Source: an uncultured archaeon (GTDB lineage Archaea > Altiarchaeota > Altiarchaeia > IMC4 > SCGC-AAA252-I15). From it: a stretch of DNA of 41,843 nucleotides. Position numbers and translations under genes: made by a program. The stretch lies in NCBI GenBank assembly GCA_902384455.1, contig CABMCB010000069.1, forward strand, positions 1 through 41,843, read 5' to 3'. The stretch's first letter is position 1, and every line of letters begins with the position of its first letter. Shown here piece after piece: positions 13,609 to 21,157 of this stretch. Below the pieces are notes generated by a model, which worked only from the letters and a program-made list of their open reading frames with translations, searched no databases and was not told the origin of the DNA.

Positions 13609-14316
13609 TCATTCGTGAGGCACGTTCATCTTTATCAGTTTGGTGCACCTTATACTGAAGGCGCTCTTGCTGTTGGAATTTTCTATTTTTATTCCTTCGC
13701 CGTCGGCGGGGGTCCTCACGCGAAGCATTATCAGGTCACCGGGCCTCGCTCTTATCTCACGCTCCGCGTTGTATGTGAGCGGATGTCCCCATGTCCTGTA
13801 AGTCCCGGATTCGTTGATTTCCTCAAGCGTTCCTGTCCATATCGTGCCCCTCAACTTGGATTCTTTTTTGTTCCACACTTCGAGGGTCGCTTCTACACCA
13901 TGTCCGTTCGTGGCTTTTCCTTCAAGGTCTGTGAATAATTTTCCTATCATGAAGTGCTCGGCGTTGAACGGCACAAACTGATATTCCAGTCCCTTTAGAA
14001 CACGACATTTAAACACGGTCGTCGTTGTTCCTGGAACACTATCCATGACGGTAACGGCCTTGTTGTCGGATTTTGATGTTATGACGCTCATGAACTTTCT
14101 ATACGTCACCTTTGTTATCCGGTCTACGTAATGATTGCCCACTTCACGACCCGATATCGTGTGATATCGTCCCATGTGCTCAGCGGTCGTGTTGACATAC
14201 TCGCGTATCATGTCAAATATCCTGAACCTTATGGTCCAGACCATGACGGCTATCAGTATCAGCACGACGAAGTTCATCAACAACATCAGCGTTGTTATAG
14301 CGTCCATGTTTTTCAT
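13609..14316 (-). CDS. Membrane-anchored paralogue of the 36315 structural protein, 235 aa
   Basis: Residues about 8-30 form a transmembrane helix (TLMLLMNFVVLILIAVM). The C-terminal 100 residues are clearly related to the protein at 36315. Shared elements in order are EVW, RGT(I/V)W, GT..EIN, TYR, GHPL.YN, E(I/V)RA and GD..ML. That beta-rich domain is probably structural or ligand-binding. It is unusual to find it inside the replication operon. The start may be ATG 14316 or ATG 14307; GGGG lies nine bases before the latter. Inferred role: a membrane-displayed partner or decoy of the virion protein. Confidence 0.75.
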   Translation of the reverse strand: MKNMDAITTLMLLMNFVVLILIAVMVWTIRFRIFDMIREYVNTTAEHMGRYHTISGREVGNHYVDRITKVTYRKFMSVITSKSDNKAVTVMDSVPGTTTTVFKCRVLKGLEYQFVPFNAEHFMIGKLFTDLEGKATNGHGVEATLEVWNKKESKLRGTIWTGTLEEINESGTYRTWGHPLTYNAEREIRARPGDLIMLRVRTPADGEGIKIENSNSKSAFSIRCTKLIKMNVPHE

Positions 14317-14340
14317 CCCCGTGATTCGTGAGTTGTCAAT

Positions 14341-14670
14341 CTATTGTGTTCTCTTAGGGAACTTTTGTGCGGCAAGGGCCGTAGCCTGGTAGGCTCTCTG
14401 TTCCTCATCTTCGTCGAGTATGGCCTCTGGAAGTTCTCCGGCCTCGTCGTTGTCGTTATCGACGAGTGTTGCGAAGACACAGGTCTGTCGCATCTCGGTT
14501 ATCCGACAAACGACCGTGTTCCCGGCCTTCAATTTGTCAGATTCCTTCACGGTCTTCAGGAAGACGACGCAGGAGTAATAGCGTCCAAACCAATCTCCCT
14601 TCGCGCCCTTGCTTTCGAGCCTCAGTTCAATCTTGTCCCCGACTTCCATGTTGAAATGTTTACCCGTCAA
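14341..14670 (-). CDS. Small OB/TRAM-like protein, 109 aa
   Basis: Unrecognised in detail. The first 70 residues have a five-strand OB/TRAM-like pattern (VGDKIELRLESKGAKG, GRYYSCVVFLKTV, AGNTVVCRITEMRQTC), the rest is an acidic tail. Such folds usually bind nucleic acid. It starts at TTG 14670 (GAGGGG, five bases upstream), which overlaps the stop of the AbrB-like gene as TTGA. The operon position among replication genes is consistent with a DNA- or RNA-binding role, but this is inference. Confidence 0.55.
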   Translation of the reverse strand: MTGKHFNMEVGDKIELRLESKGAKGDWFGRYYSCVVFLKTVKESDKLKAGNTVVCRITEMRQTCVFATLVDNDNDEAGELPEAILDEDEEQRAYQATALAAQKFPKRTQ

Positions 14671-14840
14671 TCAGACCCCTCCAATAGAACCTTCATTTTG
14701 ACAAGAACGGTCTGACCGGGATTCAACTTCATGTGTCTCGCCATCCTTCGCGGGATGGTGATTTCGAGCGACTTGTTCACCTTGGAGCCGTTCGTGCGAA
14801 CGACCGCGGTGAACTCCCCAACCGACCCCTCTTGTCCCAT
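14667..14840 (-). CDS. AbrB/SpoVT-like DNA-binding protein, 57 aa
   Basis: Compact swapped-hairpin pattern: SLEITIPRRMARHMKLNPG followed by QTVLVKMKVLLEG. The I-P-R/K-x-x-R-x-x-x-L-x-x-G core is that of AbrB/MazE/SpoVT proteins, which bind DNA as dimers. GGGG lies upstream of the ATG. The stop overlaps the next gene (TTGA). It is one of three AbrB-fold proteins in the window, each in or next to a different operon, and may regulate replication genes or act as a chromatin-like factor. Confidence 0.75.
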   Translation of the reverse strand: MGQEGSVGEFTAVVRTNGSKVNKSLEITIPRRMARHMKLNPGQTVLVKMKVLLEGSD

Positions 14841-14867
14841 TGTCTACCCCTATGCACATTTAATCAT

Positions 14868-16487
14868 TTAATACTTTCGGTCGATTTTCTTGGCACGGTC
14901 CCAGGATGCCAGGAACCACGATGGAATCTCCGACCTGTGACGGCGCACAAGTTCTATGATGCTATCATCGATTATGTAGGTCCTTCCCCAATCCTCTTCC
15001 GACCTTATGATTCGCCCGGACGCCTGGATTATTCTCGTGAGCGCTTGGTCGGTGTACCACCGGTTTCCATCCCGGTAGGACTTTCGGACCTTCACGTAGA
15101 CGTCGCTGAGGTCTGCGTAGGGCGCTTTCCATAGGACGCTGAAACGCGCCAGGTCATCTCTGAGGTCTATACCCTCTTCCATCGCCACGGCCACGAGCAC
15201 CGAGTCTTCGCGCCCGTCTTCGAGCCACTGGTGATAGGCCCTCATCCGGTCCCTGCTCTCGTGGAACACGAGACGATATTCCATGTCGGGCGTCATGTGT
15301 GTGCGAATGTATTCCGCGTGATTGTAGCCAGGAACATGAACGATGCCCCGGAGACCGTCTTCCATCTCGAGTATGACATCCAGCATCTTGATGGCCTCGG
15401 GCCGGACCCGCTCGATGTTCTCGTAGTTCATGCGCCCAACGCCCGCGAAGAAGACCTGATGATTTTCCGGAGGGAAGGTTGATGGCACCTCAATCTTTGT
15501 CCACTGGCGATACTTCAGGCCGATGCTTCCCACGAACAACTCCGGGTCGAGTAGAGTCGCCGATGATATTATGATTTTATCGGCCAGTTCGAACAGGTGG
15601 TGCCCGAAGCGCTCTACCGTCACTGGCTTCAATTCCAGTGTGTTGCAGTCCTTACCCCAGACGTCCTTTTCCTTTCGGAAATAATGGACCCAAAGGTTCT
15701 CCCGTTCTATATCGATTAGCATGTGGTCGATTTTCTGGATGACCGTTTGATAGTAGGTCAGTTTTTTAACCTCGTCGAACGACAGTTCGTTGGACTCGGC
15801 TTTCTCAGCGATGTGATGCAGGTCCTTTCGTGCAACATCCTGCGCGGCCACGACCATGTCGACTGCATCCTCGAAGGTCTCTGGCTCCTTTTTGACATAC
15901 TCGACATCGAAACTGACTGCGTTCCGTAGCCAATCCTCGATGTTGTGTCCCTCGTCTATCACGAGGAGTTCACGCTTTTTCCATTCCGCCTCGTCGCAAT
16001 CTCCGGTGTGGATAGACAACGAGTATGCCGTGGTCGTGAGACAGGTCTGCGCCGCCTGTGCCTGAGACTTCGCTATCTTGTAAGGGCACTCCTGTTTGCA
16101 GGCGTATTTCGTGCTCCTTTGGCAACGACCGTTCGCACAACTTATGTTCCTGTCACACCGTGTGTTAGGCTCACACGAGTAGACTTTTATACACGATGCA
16201 CAATCGTCCAAACAGCGATAGTTGGCACGACCCCGGACGACGCTGAATTTTCCCTTCAGGTGCTTATCGTTGATAATCTGATTAATGAGCAAATGACTCG
16301 GCGTTGTGTAAAAGGCGCTGTCGGCGGCAAGACATAAAGCGAAGTACATCATGGTTTTGCCTGCGCCGGTTGGAGCCTGGGCCAGTATGACCTCATTCCC
16401 GTCATCGAATAGTTTCTCGACGAGTTCTATGGTCTCCTGCTGAAATGGTCGAAACGACGGTGCCGGGAACTTGTCGAGCGCGTTCAT
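14868..16487 (-). CDS. XPD/DinG-like FeS helicase, 539 aa
   Basis: 5'-3' SF2 helicase. Seen: FRPFQQETI (about 12-20), Walker A APTGAGKT (38-45), a Cys-rich insertion after motif I with Cys at 92, 96, 99, 105, 111, 117, 122, 130 and 134 (enough for the 4Fe-4S cluster), DEGH box (178-181), IISSATLLDPELF (motif III) and QASGRIIRSEEDWG (motif VI). This is the XPD/DinG layout. ATG at 16487 overlaps the preceding stop (AATGA); the longer frame to 16619 is excluded. Role: unwinding in repair or replication with the primase-helicase and XPB-type helicase of the same operon. Confidence 0.92.
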   Translation of the reverse strand: MNALDKFPAPSFRPFQQETIELVEKLFDDGNEVILAQAPTGAGKTMMYFALCLAADSAFYTTPSHLLINQIINDKHLKGKFSVVRGRANYRCLDDCASCIKVYSCEPNTRCDRNISCANGRCQRSTKYACKQECPYKIAKSQAQAAQTCLTTTAYSLSIHTGDCDEAEWKKRELLVIDEGHNIEDWLRNAVSFDVEYVKKEPETFEDAVDMVVAAQDVARKDLHHIAEKAESNELSFDEVKKLTYYQTVIQKIDHMLIDIERENLWVHYFRKEKDVWGKDCNTLELKPVTVERFGHHLFELADKIIISSATLLDPELFVGSIGLKYRQWTKIEVPSTFPPENHQVFFAGVGRMNYENIERVRPEAIKMLDVILEMEDGLRGIVHVPGYNHAEYIRTHMTPDMEYRLVFHESRDRMRAYHQWLEDGREDSVLVAVAMEEGIDLRDDLARFSVLWKAPYADLSDVYVKVRKSYRDGNRWYTDQALTRIIQASGRIIRSEEDWGRTYIIDDSIIELVRRHRSEIPSWFLASWDRAKKIDRKY

Positions 16488-16885
16488 TCTGTGTATCCTA
16501 TCGCGTCTTCGATGTAGACGTGCATTCCTCTGTTCTTGAGTCGCTCTATCAGGATGCCGACCCACACATTGAACACTGGCCCGTGTGGCCGGTAATATCG
16601 GTCCATAGCCCTGGAACATCGAAAGACCATGTGATGAGCGAGTTCGTGGACCATTACCCCGAGAACATCGCGCCGGGTTTTAAGCCTCTTGTGCTTCAGG
16701 TATATTGTTATGACGGTGTCCTTCGCTTTCGCTTCGAGGGTGCACCGGCCCCTGACCCTTCCCTGGAATCGCTTCGATGGTCCGCTCACATCGTAGAATA
16801 TCACGAAGTCGCCGCTCTCTTTCGAGACAATGTCGTGCGCGATTTTATCCAGTCGTCGCGCTGATATCGGGAGATTCTTAATCAT
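16484..16885 (-). CDS. SprT-like zinc metallopeptidase, 133 aa
   Basis: Short SprT/WLM-type protein with zincin motif HELAHH (His 80, Glu 81, His 84) and a third ligand His 101 in YYRPHGPVFN. SprT/Spartan proteases remove DNA-protein crosslinks; phage and archaeal forms of this minimal size are known. The start has GAGGG upstream and overlaps the zinc-ribbon stop (TAATG). Location between the zinc ribbon and XPD-like helicase supports a role in clearing protein blocks during replication (inference). Confidence 0.85.
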   Translation of the reverse strand: MIKNLPISARRLDKIAHDIVSKESGDFVIFYDVSGPSKRFQGRVRGRCTLEAKAKDTVITIYLKHKRLKTRRDVLGVMVHELAHHMVFRCSRAMDRYYRPHGPVFNVWVGILIERLKNRGMHVYIEDAIGYTE

Positions 16886-17013
16886 TAAAATCCCTCGAAG
16901 TCACAACTGTTGCATTTGTAGGTGTACGTGCCGTCTGGTTGTCGCGCCAGGATAGAGACGTCCCTGCTGAAGCACTCTGGACATTCTACAACGTCTTTCT
17001 CATCATCGCTCAT
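16885..17013 (-). CDS. Zinc-ribbon microprotein, 42 aa
   Basis: Sequence with two CxxC pairs: VECPECFSRDVS and YKCNSCDFEGF, a classical minimal zinc ribbon. The start at 17013 has AGGG six bases upstream; an ATG at 17019 would overlap the primase-helicase stop. It is coupled to the SprT-like gene by TAATG. Such ribbons often serve as DNA- or partner-binding adaptors; here it may belong to the primase or protease. Confidence 0.8.
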   Translation of the reverse strand: MSDDEKDVVECPECFSRDVSILARQPDGTYTYKCNSCDFEGF

Positions 17014-17015
17014 GT

Positions 17016-19247
17016 TCATCCCTGTCCGAACCCCTCGAGTGAGGTCTTCTTGGTCTCTGGTTTCTTCTCTTCCTTGTCTTCTTCACCCTCTTTCTTCGGG
17101 TGGTGATACTGTATTCCGGACCATCCCGTCTTTCTCATCATTCCCACCGTTCTCTTTTCTTCACGGCATGTTGGCAGGATATGGGTGATGTCACGCCCGA
17201 CCACGAGTTTAGATGGCGCTGGTAGATTGCGGTCCCGGCAATAGGCCACGAACTTCCCGTAGAAGTCCTCCTTGGATATCCATCCATCCGAGTCCGGGTC
17301 GACGCAGTCCATCGCGAACGCCTTCAGTGGATTGCTCATGCGGTCGTACAATTCCCTGACGGCTTCTGCTCCGAATTTGTAGGTGAACTCCCCGGTGGTC
17401 AAGACCCTCTTCAGACCTTCAATCGCCCAGTTGAAGAGTCCCGCTATCTCGTCTTCCGTGGTCAGTTTCTTTTTGAGATTTTTGTCCGCGCTTCCTCCGA
17501 GGAAGGCGTTCGGGAAGTTAACAAGCACCCACCGTCTATAGAAAGCGGTCGAGTCGTCCTTCGTTGCTGGAAGTTTGTTGCACGAGAATATCAGTTTGGC
17601 ATAATTGATAAATTTGAAACCGTCTTTGAATTTTCGCTCGGCGTCGACCGCGTCTTCTCCTACGAGCATCTTAAACTTCCCGGTCGATATCAGTGACTTG
17701 TCCGGAAGGTCCGCGTATATGTTGGCGAGTTTGTCATACAGTCTGCTCGACGCGAACCTGTTGTTATCGAGGTCCACCAGTGGAACACTGGCCACATTCT
17801 CGTCACCGAGGAAGCATCGAATTACATCCATGAGCGTCGACTTCCCATTGGCGCCGTCCCCGATGAACATGAACGCCTTCTGAAGAGGGTTCTCCCTCAG
17901 TAGTGTGTATCCGAACAATTCTTGAACGAGTTCCACTTCATTCGGTTTGACAACCTCTTTTACAAACTTCTTTATCGCGGGAGCATCCTTTGTCTGGTCG
18001 AAGATTATCGGCAACCTCATCGTGTATATTTCTTCAGGGTTGAACGACTCCACCGTCATCTTGTCCATGTCGAATATTCCGTTTCTCAGTGGTATCCTAC
18101 GAGGGTTTCTATTAAATTCTTTTCTATCCGTGTAGGTCCTGACCTTGATGTGCCACACGACCTCGTCGGCGTAATGACTCCCTTTGTCTTTGTCGAGTTC
18201 TACGACGAGGCGTTTGACCAACTGTTCAGCGCCAGTAGCCACGTATATTCCATTACTATAATAATGAAGTTCTTCGTTATCCATAGCGGTCTTGAAGGTG
18301 TATCGTTTCATTATCTCTTCCGCCATAGCGGACTCTTCTTCGAATGGGTCTGCGTCCTTCCGTGGCCGTCCGGGCCTCTTGACCGGCTTCAGACCGTGTT
18401 CCTTGATAGCAGTCTTGACCGCGTCTTTGAATTTATCGCCTCGGAGTCCACCGGGCACCGATTCGTCGCATCTGATTATTCCTTTCATTACCGCGATGAG
18501 CGATAACACACCCCCGCCCGACCCGCACCGATAGCAGTGCCAGACCCCTTTAGTCTGAGACACACTGAAATTTTTACCAGTCGTTGACCCGTGGACCGGA
18601 TGAGGCCCCTGATAAGCATCGCCCGTGATTGTGAATTTGCTCACATCTATAATCTTCAATATATCGAGGTCTTTCAGATTCATGTCCAACTGCTGTGCCT
18701 GTCCATCTTCGAGGTTCTTTGAGCGCTCATCGTCGAATTTTATGAACTCGCCGAGGGCCTGGTGCAACTGCTCCATTTTTACCGACGCCACTTCACGGTC
18801 ACTCTCGACAGTGTACGGATTTCCGCTCGGATGTATAGACGATGGTCCAACGACCTGCGCTCCCACGCCTCGGATGTGACCAAGATTCTCTTTAGGATTG
18901 GTGGCGTCCTGTAACGGTCTTGTCTTCTTGTCACCGTCTGTAATCTTAAAATAATAATGACACCCGCCACCACCGGTCCTGACCGTGTATGTCAACGGGA
19001 GTCCTTCGTCCACGAGGAGACATATCTCGTCCGTGTCCGCATCGACCACAACTATATCCGCGGACCCGCACAGAACCCCATAATTTCCGCCCGACCTGAG
19101 ATGTGTTAGCAACCTCTCATCCGTCGCCAGGTAGTTCTTTGTGTTCTGCCAGTCGTCCTCGAGTGGACGCTTGTCTTTCGTTGCGACTAATATGAATCGC
19201 AATCCGTCTATATTCTTGAGACGGGCCGGTATTTCCGTTTGGCTCAC
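17016..19247 (-). CDS. Primase-polymerase with SF3 helicase, 743 aa
   Basis: Replication initiator-type fusion. N-terminal AEP primase/polymerase domain: VVVDADTDE (Asp 69, Asp 71) and GPSSIHPSG (His 139). A zinc-binding insertion WHCYRCGSGGG (about 236-246) follows, then an AT-hook-like KRPGRPRK (290-297). The C-terminal D5/SF3 helicase has Walker A GDGANGKST (463-471), an acidic strand YADLPD and sensor FSCNKLP (554-560). It synthesises primers and unwinds the template, probably as a hexamer. It starts at GTG 19247 behind GGGG. The AT-hook between domains is an uncommon detail that could guide it to an A/T-rich origin. Confidence 0.93.
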   Translation of the reverse strand: MSQTEIPARLKNIDGLRFILVATKDKRPLEDDWQNTKNYLATDERLLTHLRSGGNYGVLCGSADIVVVDADTDEICLLVDEGLPLTYTVRTGGGGCHYYFKITDGDKKTRPLQDATNPKENLGHIRGVGAQVVGPSSIHPSGNPYTVESDREVASVKMEQLHQALGEFIKFDDERSKNLEDGQAQQLDMNLKDLDILKIIDVSKFTITGDAYQGPHPVHGSTTGKNFSVSQTKGVWHCYRCGSGGGVLSLIAVMKGIIRCDESVPGGLRGDKFKDAVKTAIKEHGLKPVKRPGRPRKDADPFEEESAMAEEIMKRYTFKTAMDNEELHYYSNGIYVATGAEQLVKRLVVELDKDKGSHYADEVVWHIKVRTYTDRKEFNRNPRRIPLRNGIFDMDKMTVESFNPEEIYTMRLPIIFDQTKDAPAIKKFVKEVVKPNEVELVQELFGYTLLRENPLQKAFMFIGDGANGKSTLMDVIRCFLGDENVASVPLVDLDNNRFASSRLYDKLANIYADLPDKSLISTGKFKMLVGEDAVDAERKFKDGFKFINYAKLIFSCNKLPATKDDSTAFYRRWVLVNFPNAFLGGSADKNLKKKLTTEDEIAGLFNWAIEGLKRVLTTGEFTYKFGAEAVRELYDRMSNPLKAFAMDCVDPDSDGWISKEDFYGKFVAYCRDRNLPAPSKLVVGRDITHILPTCREEKRTVGMMRKTGWSGIQYHHPKKEGEEDKEEKKPETKKTSLEGFGQG

Positions 19248-19272
19248 AAACGTATCCCCAGTGATGACGTCA

Positions 19273-19524
19273 CTAACCCGTCTGTTGTTCTGTCGTCGAT
19301 GTTCTGGCCTTACGCTCCAACTCCATTTTTATTTCTTGGAGTTCAAGTTCGAGACTGCGTATCAAGTCGTCACCGCACAACTGCGGGTCATAGACGGTGA
19401 AATGATACGCACCGATGAGGATTCTTGCCCTCCGTCCGTCACTACCGCCTTTCACGAGAACCGACTTCATACCATCATCGATGTATAGTTTTCCGTCGGA
19501 TACGCTCTTGTCTTTCTCAACCAT
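19273..19524 (-). CDS. Hypothetical protein, 83 aa
   Basis: Unknown. The first half reads as beta-rich (GKLYIDDGMKSVLVKGG, ARILIGAYHFTVYD), the second half as a helix that could form a short coiled coil (SLELELQEIKMELERKA). GAGGGG lies 11 bases before ATG; in-frame GTG/TTG codons upstream are alternatives. It is the leader gene of the long replication operon, next to the promoter at 19580, so it may regulate or accompany the primase. Confidence 0.6.
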   Translation of the reverse strand: MVEKDKSVSDGKLYIDDGMKSVLVKGGSDGRRARILIGAYHFTVYDPQLCGDDLIRSLELELQEIKMELERKARTSTTEQQTG

Positions 19525-19579
19525 CAAAACCACGTCCCCTCTGTGGTGTCCCTTTGGGTCATTGTTACCCCAATGGTTG

Positions 19580-19600
19580 ACCGAATATTTATATTCTCGC
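19580..19600 (-). promoter_or_regulatory. TATA promoter of the replication operon
   Basis: On the minus strand GAATATAAATATTC forms an archaeal-type TATA box, near-palindromic. It is about 60 bases before the start at 19524, allowing a transcription start near 19562 and a leader with GAGGGG. The adjacent ATGAAATGACATAA element (19611-19624) lies just upstream of it. Confidence 0.6.
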
Positions 19601-19610
19601 TTCTGTGGCC

Positions 19611-19624
19611 TTATGTCATTTCAT
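19611..19624 (-). promoter_or_regulatory. Operator-like element shared with the AbrB gene
   Basis: Minus-strand ATGAAATGACATAA matches ATGAAATGACATTA on the plus strand at 19905-19918 in 13 of 14 positions, in opposite orientation. It sits just upstream of the replication-operon TATA box. It is probably a binding site for the AbrB-like protein at 19936 or another regulator. Confidence 0.5.
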
Positions 19625-19782
19625 CCATAAGGGGTGTCACGACTGTCACGAGTTGGGTTTTTTGGAGACACCTGGGGAGATTTGGTTCCGACCGCGATGA
19701 TTTTTCGACAACCCGCTTCGAAAATCTCCAATTCGCTCGGCACCGAAGCCAAAATGTCCGTATTGTCCCGAATGTCACGCAC
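19621..19782 (-). CDS. Possible small protein, 53 aa
   Basis: GTG-initiated frame (VRDIRDNTDILASVPSELE, then IFEAGCRKIIAVGTKSPQV) with plausible composition. It lies in the 411-base gap upstream of the replication operon. GGGGGG lies about 10 bases upstream. It runs across the operator-like element at 19611. The choice of a GTG start and lack of any motif leave it uncertain; a regulatory region with a chance frame is the alternative. Confidence 0.3.
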   Translation of the reverse strand: MRDIRDNTDILASVPSELEIFEAGCRKIIAVGTKSPQVSPKNPTRDSRDTPYG

Positions 19783-19889
19783 CACCGTTAATCCCCCCTA
19801 TGATTAATTATATTCCCCCTATTCATCCATAATGTACTAATTTCTCGCGCCTGCAATAATTACTGAAGGTGTTCCCTTCCTGACAGTTA

Positions 19890-19938
19890 GAAGGGGTTAA
19901 ATACATGAAATGACATTATGTCACTTGGTGACATTATG
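19890..19938 (+). promoter_or_regulatory. Promoter and operator repeats of the AbrB gene
   Basis: A TATA-like TTAAATA (around 19897) precedes a dense repeat group. ATGAAATGACATTATG (19905-19920) overlaps the palindrome TGACATTATGTCA (19911-19923). A GTCAC/GTGAC inverted pair comes next, then a second TGACATTATG (19929-19938) that contains the start codon. Such overlap of repeats with promoter and start suggests autoregulation. Confidence 0.6.
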
Positions 19939-20145
19939 GGTGATAAGCCAACATCGTATCGAACAGTGACTAAACATGGTGGGTCCGCGACTTTAACGAT
20001 ACCGGCAAAATTTAAGGTTTCGCCGGGAACACTCGTCGTCATGACGATGGTCAGCGACGATAAATTCGAGGTCGAGATTATCAAGCGTCCCAACTCCGAG
20101 AAGGGTGACGGCACCGACGATAAACTTACACCAGAAGCGGTTTAA
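19936..20145 (+). CDS. AbrB-family transcriptional regulator, 69 aa
   Basis: Swapped-hairpin AbrB fold: SYRTVTKHGGSATLTIP followed by AKFKVSPGTLVVMTMV and DKFEVEII. It probably binds DNA as a dimer. The start at 19936 (GGTGA four bases upstream) is preferred to the ATG at 19918, which would precede the expected transcription start. The gene is alone on the plus strand, its end overlaps the convergent gene by 20 bases, and repeats surround its start, all typical of a self-regulated control gene between two operons. Confidence 0.8.
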   Translation: MGDKPTSYRTVTKHGGSATLTIPAKFKVSPGTLVVMTMVSDDKFEVEIIKRPNSEKGDGTDDKLTPEAV

Positions 20146-20353
20146 TCTCGACGCTCTTCCATCCTATCTGTTTGTAGACACGAGCCTCGGTCATCGCGTC
20201 CATGAAGCAATCGAAGTCGCCGACGTGATGACCTTTTTCACCGTCTGGTGAAATAACCTCTTTAACTGAAACTTCATCATCGCCCTCGAGTAGAAGGTGT
20301 AGCGCCTCGACGCTGGGCGCTCCTTTAAGAACGATGCACCAGTGGTCAACCAT
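20126..20353 (-). CDS. Hypothetical protein, 75 aa
   Basis: Beginning MVDHWCIVLKGAPSVEALH, with segments EGDDEVSVKEVIS and CFMDAMTEARVYKQIG. It looks like a small alpha/beta sandwich (ferredoxin-like order), not recognised as a known family. The start codon overlaps the end of the preceding coiled-coil gene, whose stop is inside the first codons, so they are coupled. It is the last gene of its minus operon and overlaps the AbrB gene tail to tail. Confidence 0.6.
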   Translation of the reverse strand: MVDHWCIVLKGAPSVEALHLLLEGDDEVSVKEVISPDGEKGHHVGDFDCFMDAMTEARVYKQIGWKSVEIKPLLV

Positions 20354-20540
20354 CGTCACATGCTCCCATGATACCGTCGTGAAACGCCTTGTAAAGGGCA
20401 AGGCGATACTCCAGGTCTTCTACTTTGTTCTGAAGTTCGAAGATGATACGGTTTCTGGCCTGTATTTCGGAGACTCGACCATTCGTCTCTTTCAGTTGTC
20501 GACGGATAAGTTTCCGATATTTGGGGTGACCGCCGCTCAT
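20346..20540 (-). CDS. Coiled-coil microprotein, 64 aa
   Basis: Short basic N-terminus (MSGGHPKYRKLIRRQLKE) followed by a coiled coil (RNRIIFELQNKVEDLEYRLA). GAGGG lies six bases before the ATG at 20540. The helical repeat suggests self-association or a docking peptide for the adjacent 75-residue protein, to which it is coupled. No family known. Confidence 0.6.
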   Translation of the reverse strand: MSGGHPKYRKLIRRQLKETNGRVSEIQARNRIIFELQNKVEDLEYRLALYKAFHDGIMGACDDG

Positions 20541-20542
20541 GG

Positions 20543-20707
20543 TCAACCCTCTTTCTTAATCCCCTTGTCGTGGCATCGCTGGCGGACGCGGTTGACGCGG
20601 ATGAGGAACTGGCCCGTGTTCAACTCGCCTGAGACGTACTTCCAATAGAAGGTTGCTATAGCCTTCTCGACGTCCTCGACGCTGATGGCCTGGTCCTCGT
20701 GGGACAT
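20543..20707 (-). CDS. Small helical protein, 54 aa
   Basis: Sequence MSHEDQAISVEDVEKAIAT then FYWKYVSGELNTGQFLIR, ending in a basic tail CHDKGIKKEG. GGAGGG lies eight bases before ATG and the start is adjacent to the stop of the upstream membrane protein. It looks like two amphipathic helices. Function unknown. Confidence 0.65.
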   Translation of the reverse strand: MSHEDQAISVEDVEKAIATFYWKYVSGELNTGQFLIRVNRVRQRCHDKGIKKEG

Positions 20708-21148
20708 TTACTTCCCTCCCGATAGGCGCTTGGCGGCATCGGCCAGGTCGTCGCCGGACAACTCCTTTCTTCGTAGAGCGAGTTGTCCTTTCAAGTCGAG
20801 CAGGAAGGCACGGGCTTCTTCCTTGTCAATCTCGGCCAGAATCTCTTTGACAATAGGCAAGAGGTCTTTGAACTGTAGCAACATCTTCCCCATGTCTTCG
20901 AGAGGCGCCCGGACATCGGACGCCAGTCTCATAAGTTCTTTGAACACATCGTCGAGAGCACTCACGTAGATGGCCAATTTTGCGGTGAACACGAAGATGA
21001 GAGACTCTATACAGACTATTAGAATATAAACAGATGCCGTGAACCAGGCCGGAAGGTCGTGGCCGGTGTCGTAGACATAGAACCCGACGCCCATCGGCGG
21101 TACGACTATAGCAAGCGCCATAAGGAGCACGAGCAGTTTGACCTTCAT
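20708..21148 (-). CDS. Two-TM protein with coiled-coil tail, 146 aa
   Basis: Two predicted membrane helices: about residues 4-25 (LLVLLMALAIVVPPMGVGFY) and 38-60 (ASVYILIVCIESLIFVFTA). These are followed by a cytoplasmic-looking helical tail of about 85 residues (LMRLASDVRAPLEDMGKML, RAFLLDLKGQLALRRK). The topology suggests a membrane anchor that presents a coiled-coil domain. The start follows GGTGATGTCGATG, choosing ATG 21148; an earlier ATG or GTG is possible. Precise role unknown, but placed with the 625-residue modular protein. Confidence 0.7.
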   Translation of the reverse strand: MKVKLLVLLMALAIVVPPMGVGFYVYDTGHDLPAWFTASVYILIVCIESLIFVFTAKLAIYVSALDDVFKELMRLASDVRAPLEDMGKMLLQFKDLLPIVKEILAEIDKEEARAFLLDLKGQLALRRKELSGDDLADAAKRLSGGK

Positions 21149-21157
21149 CGACATCAC

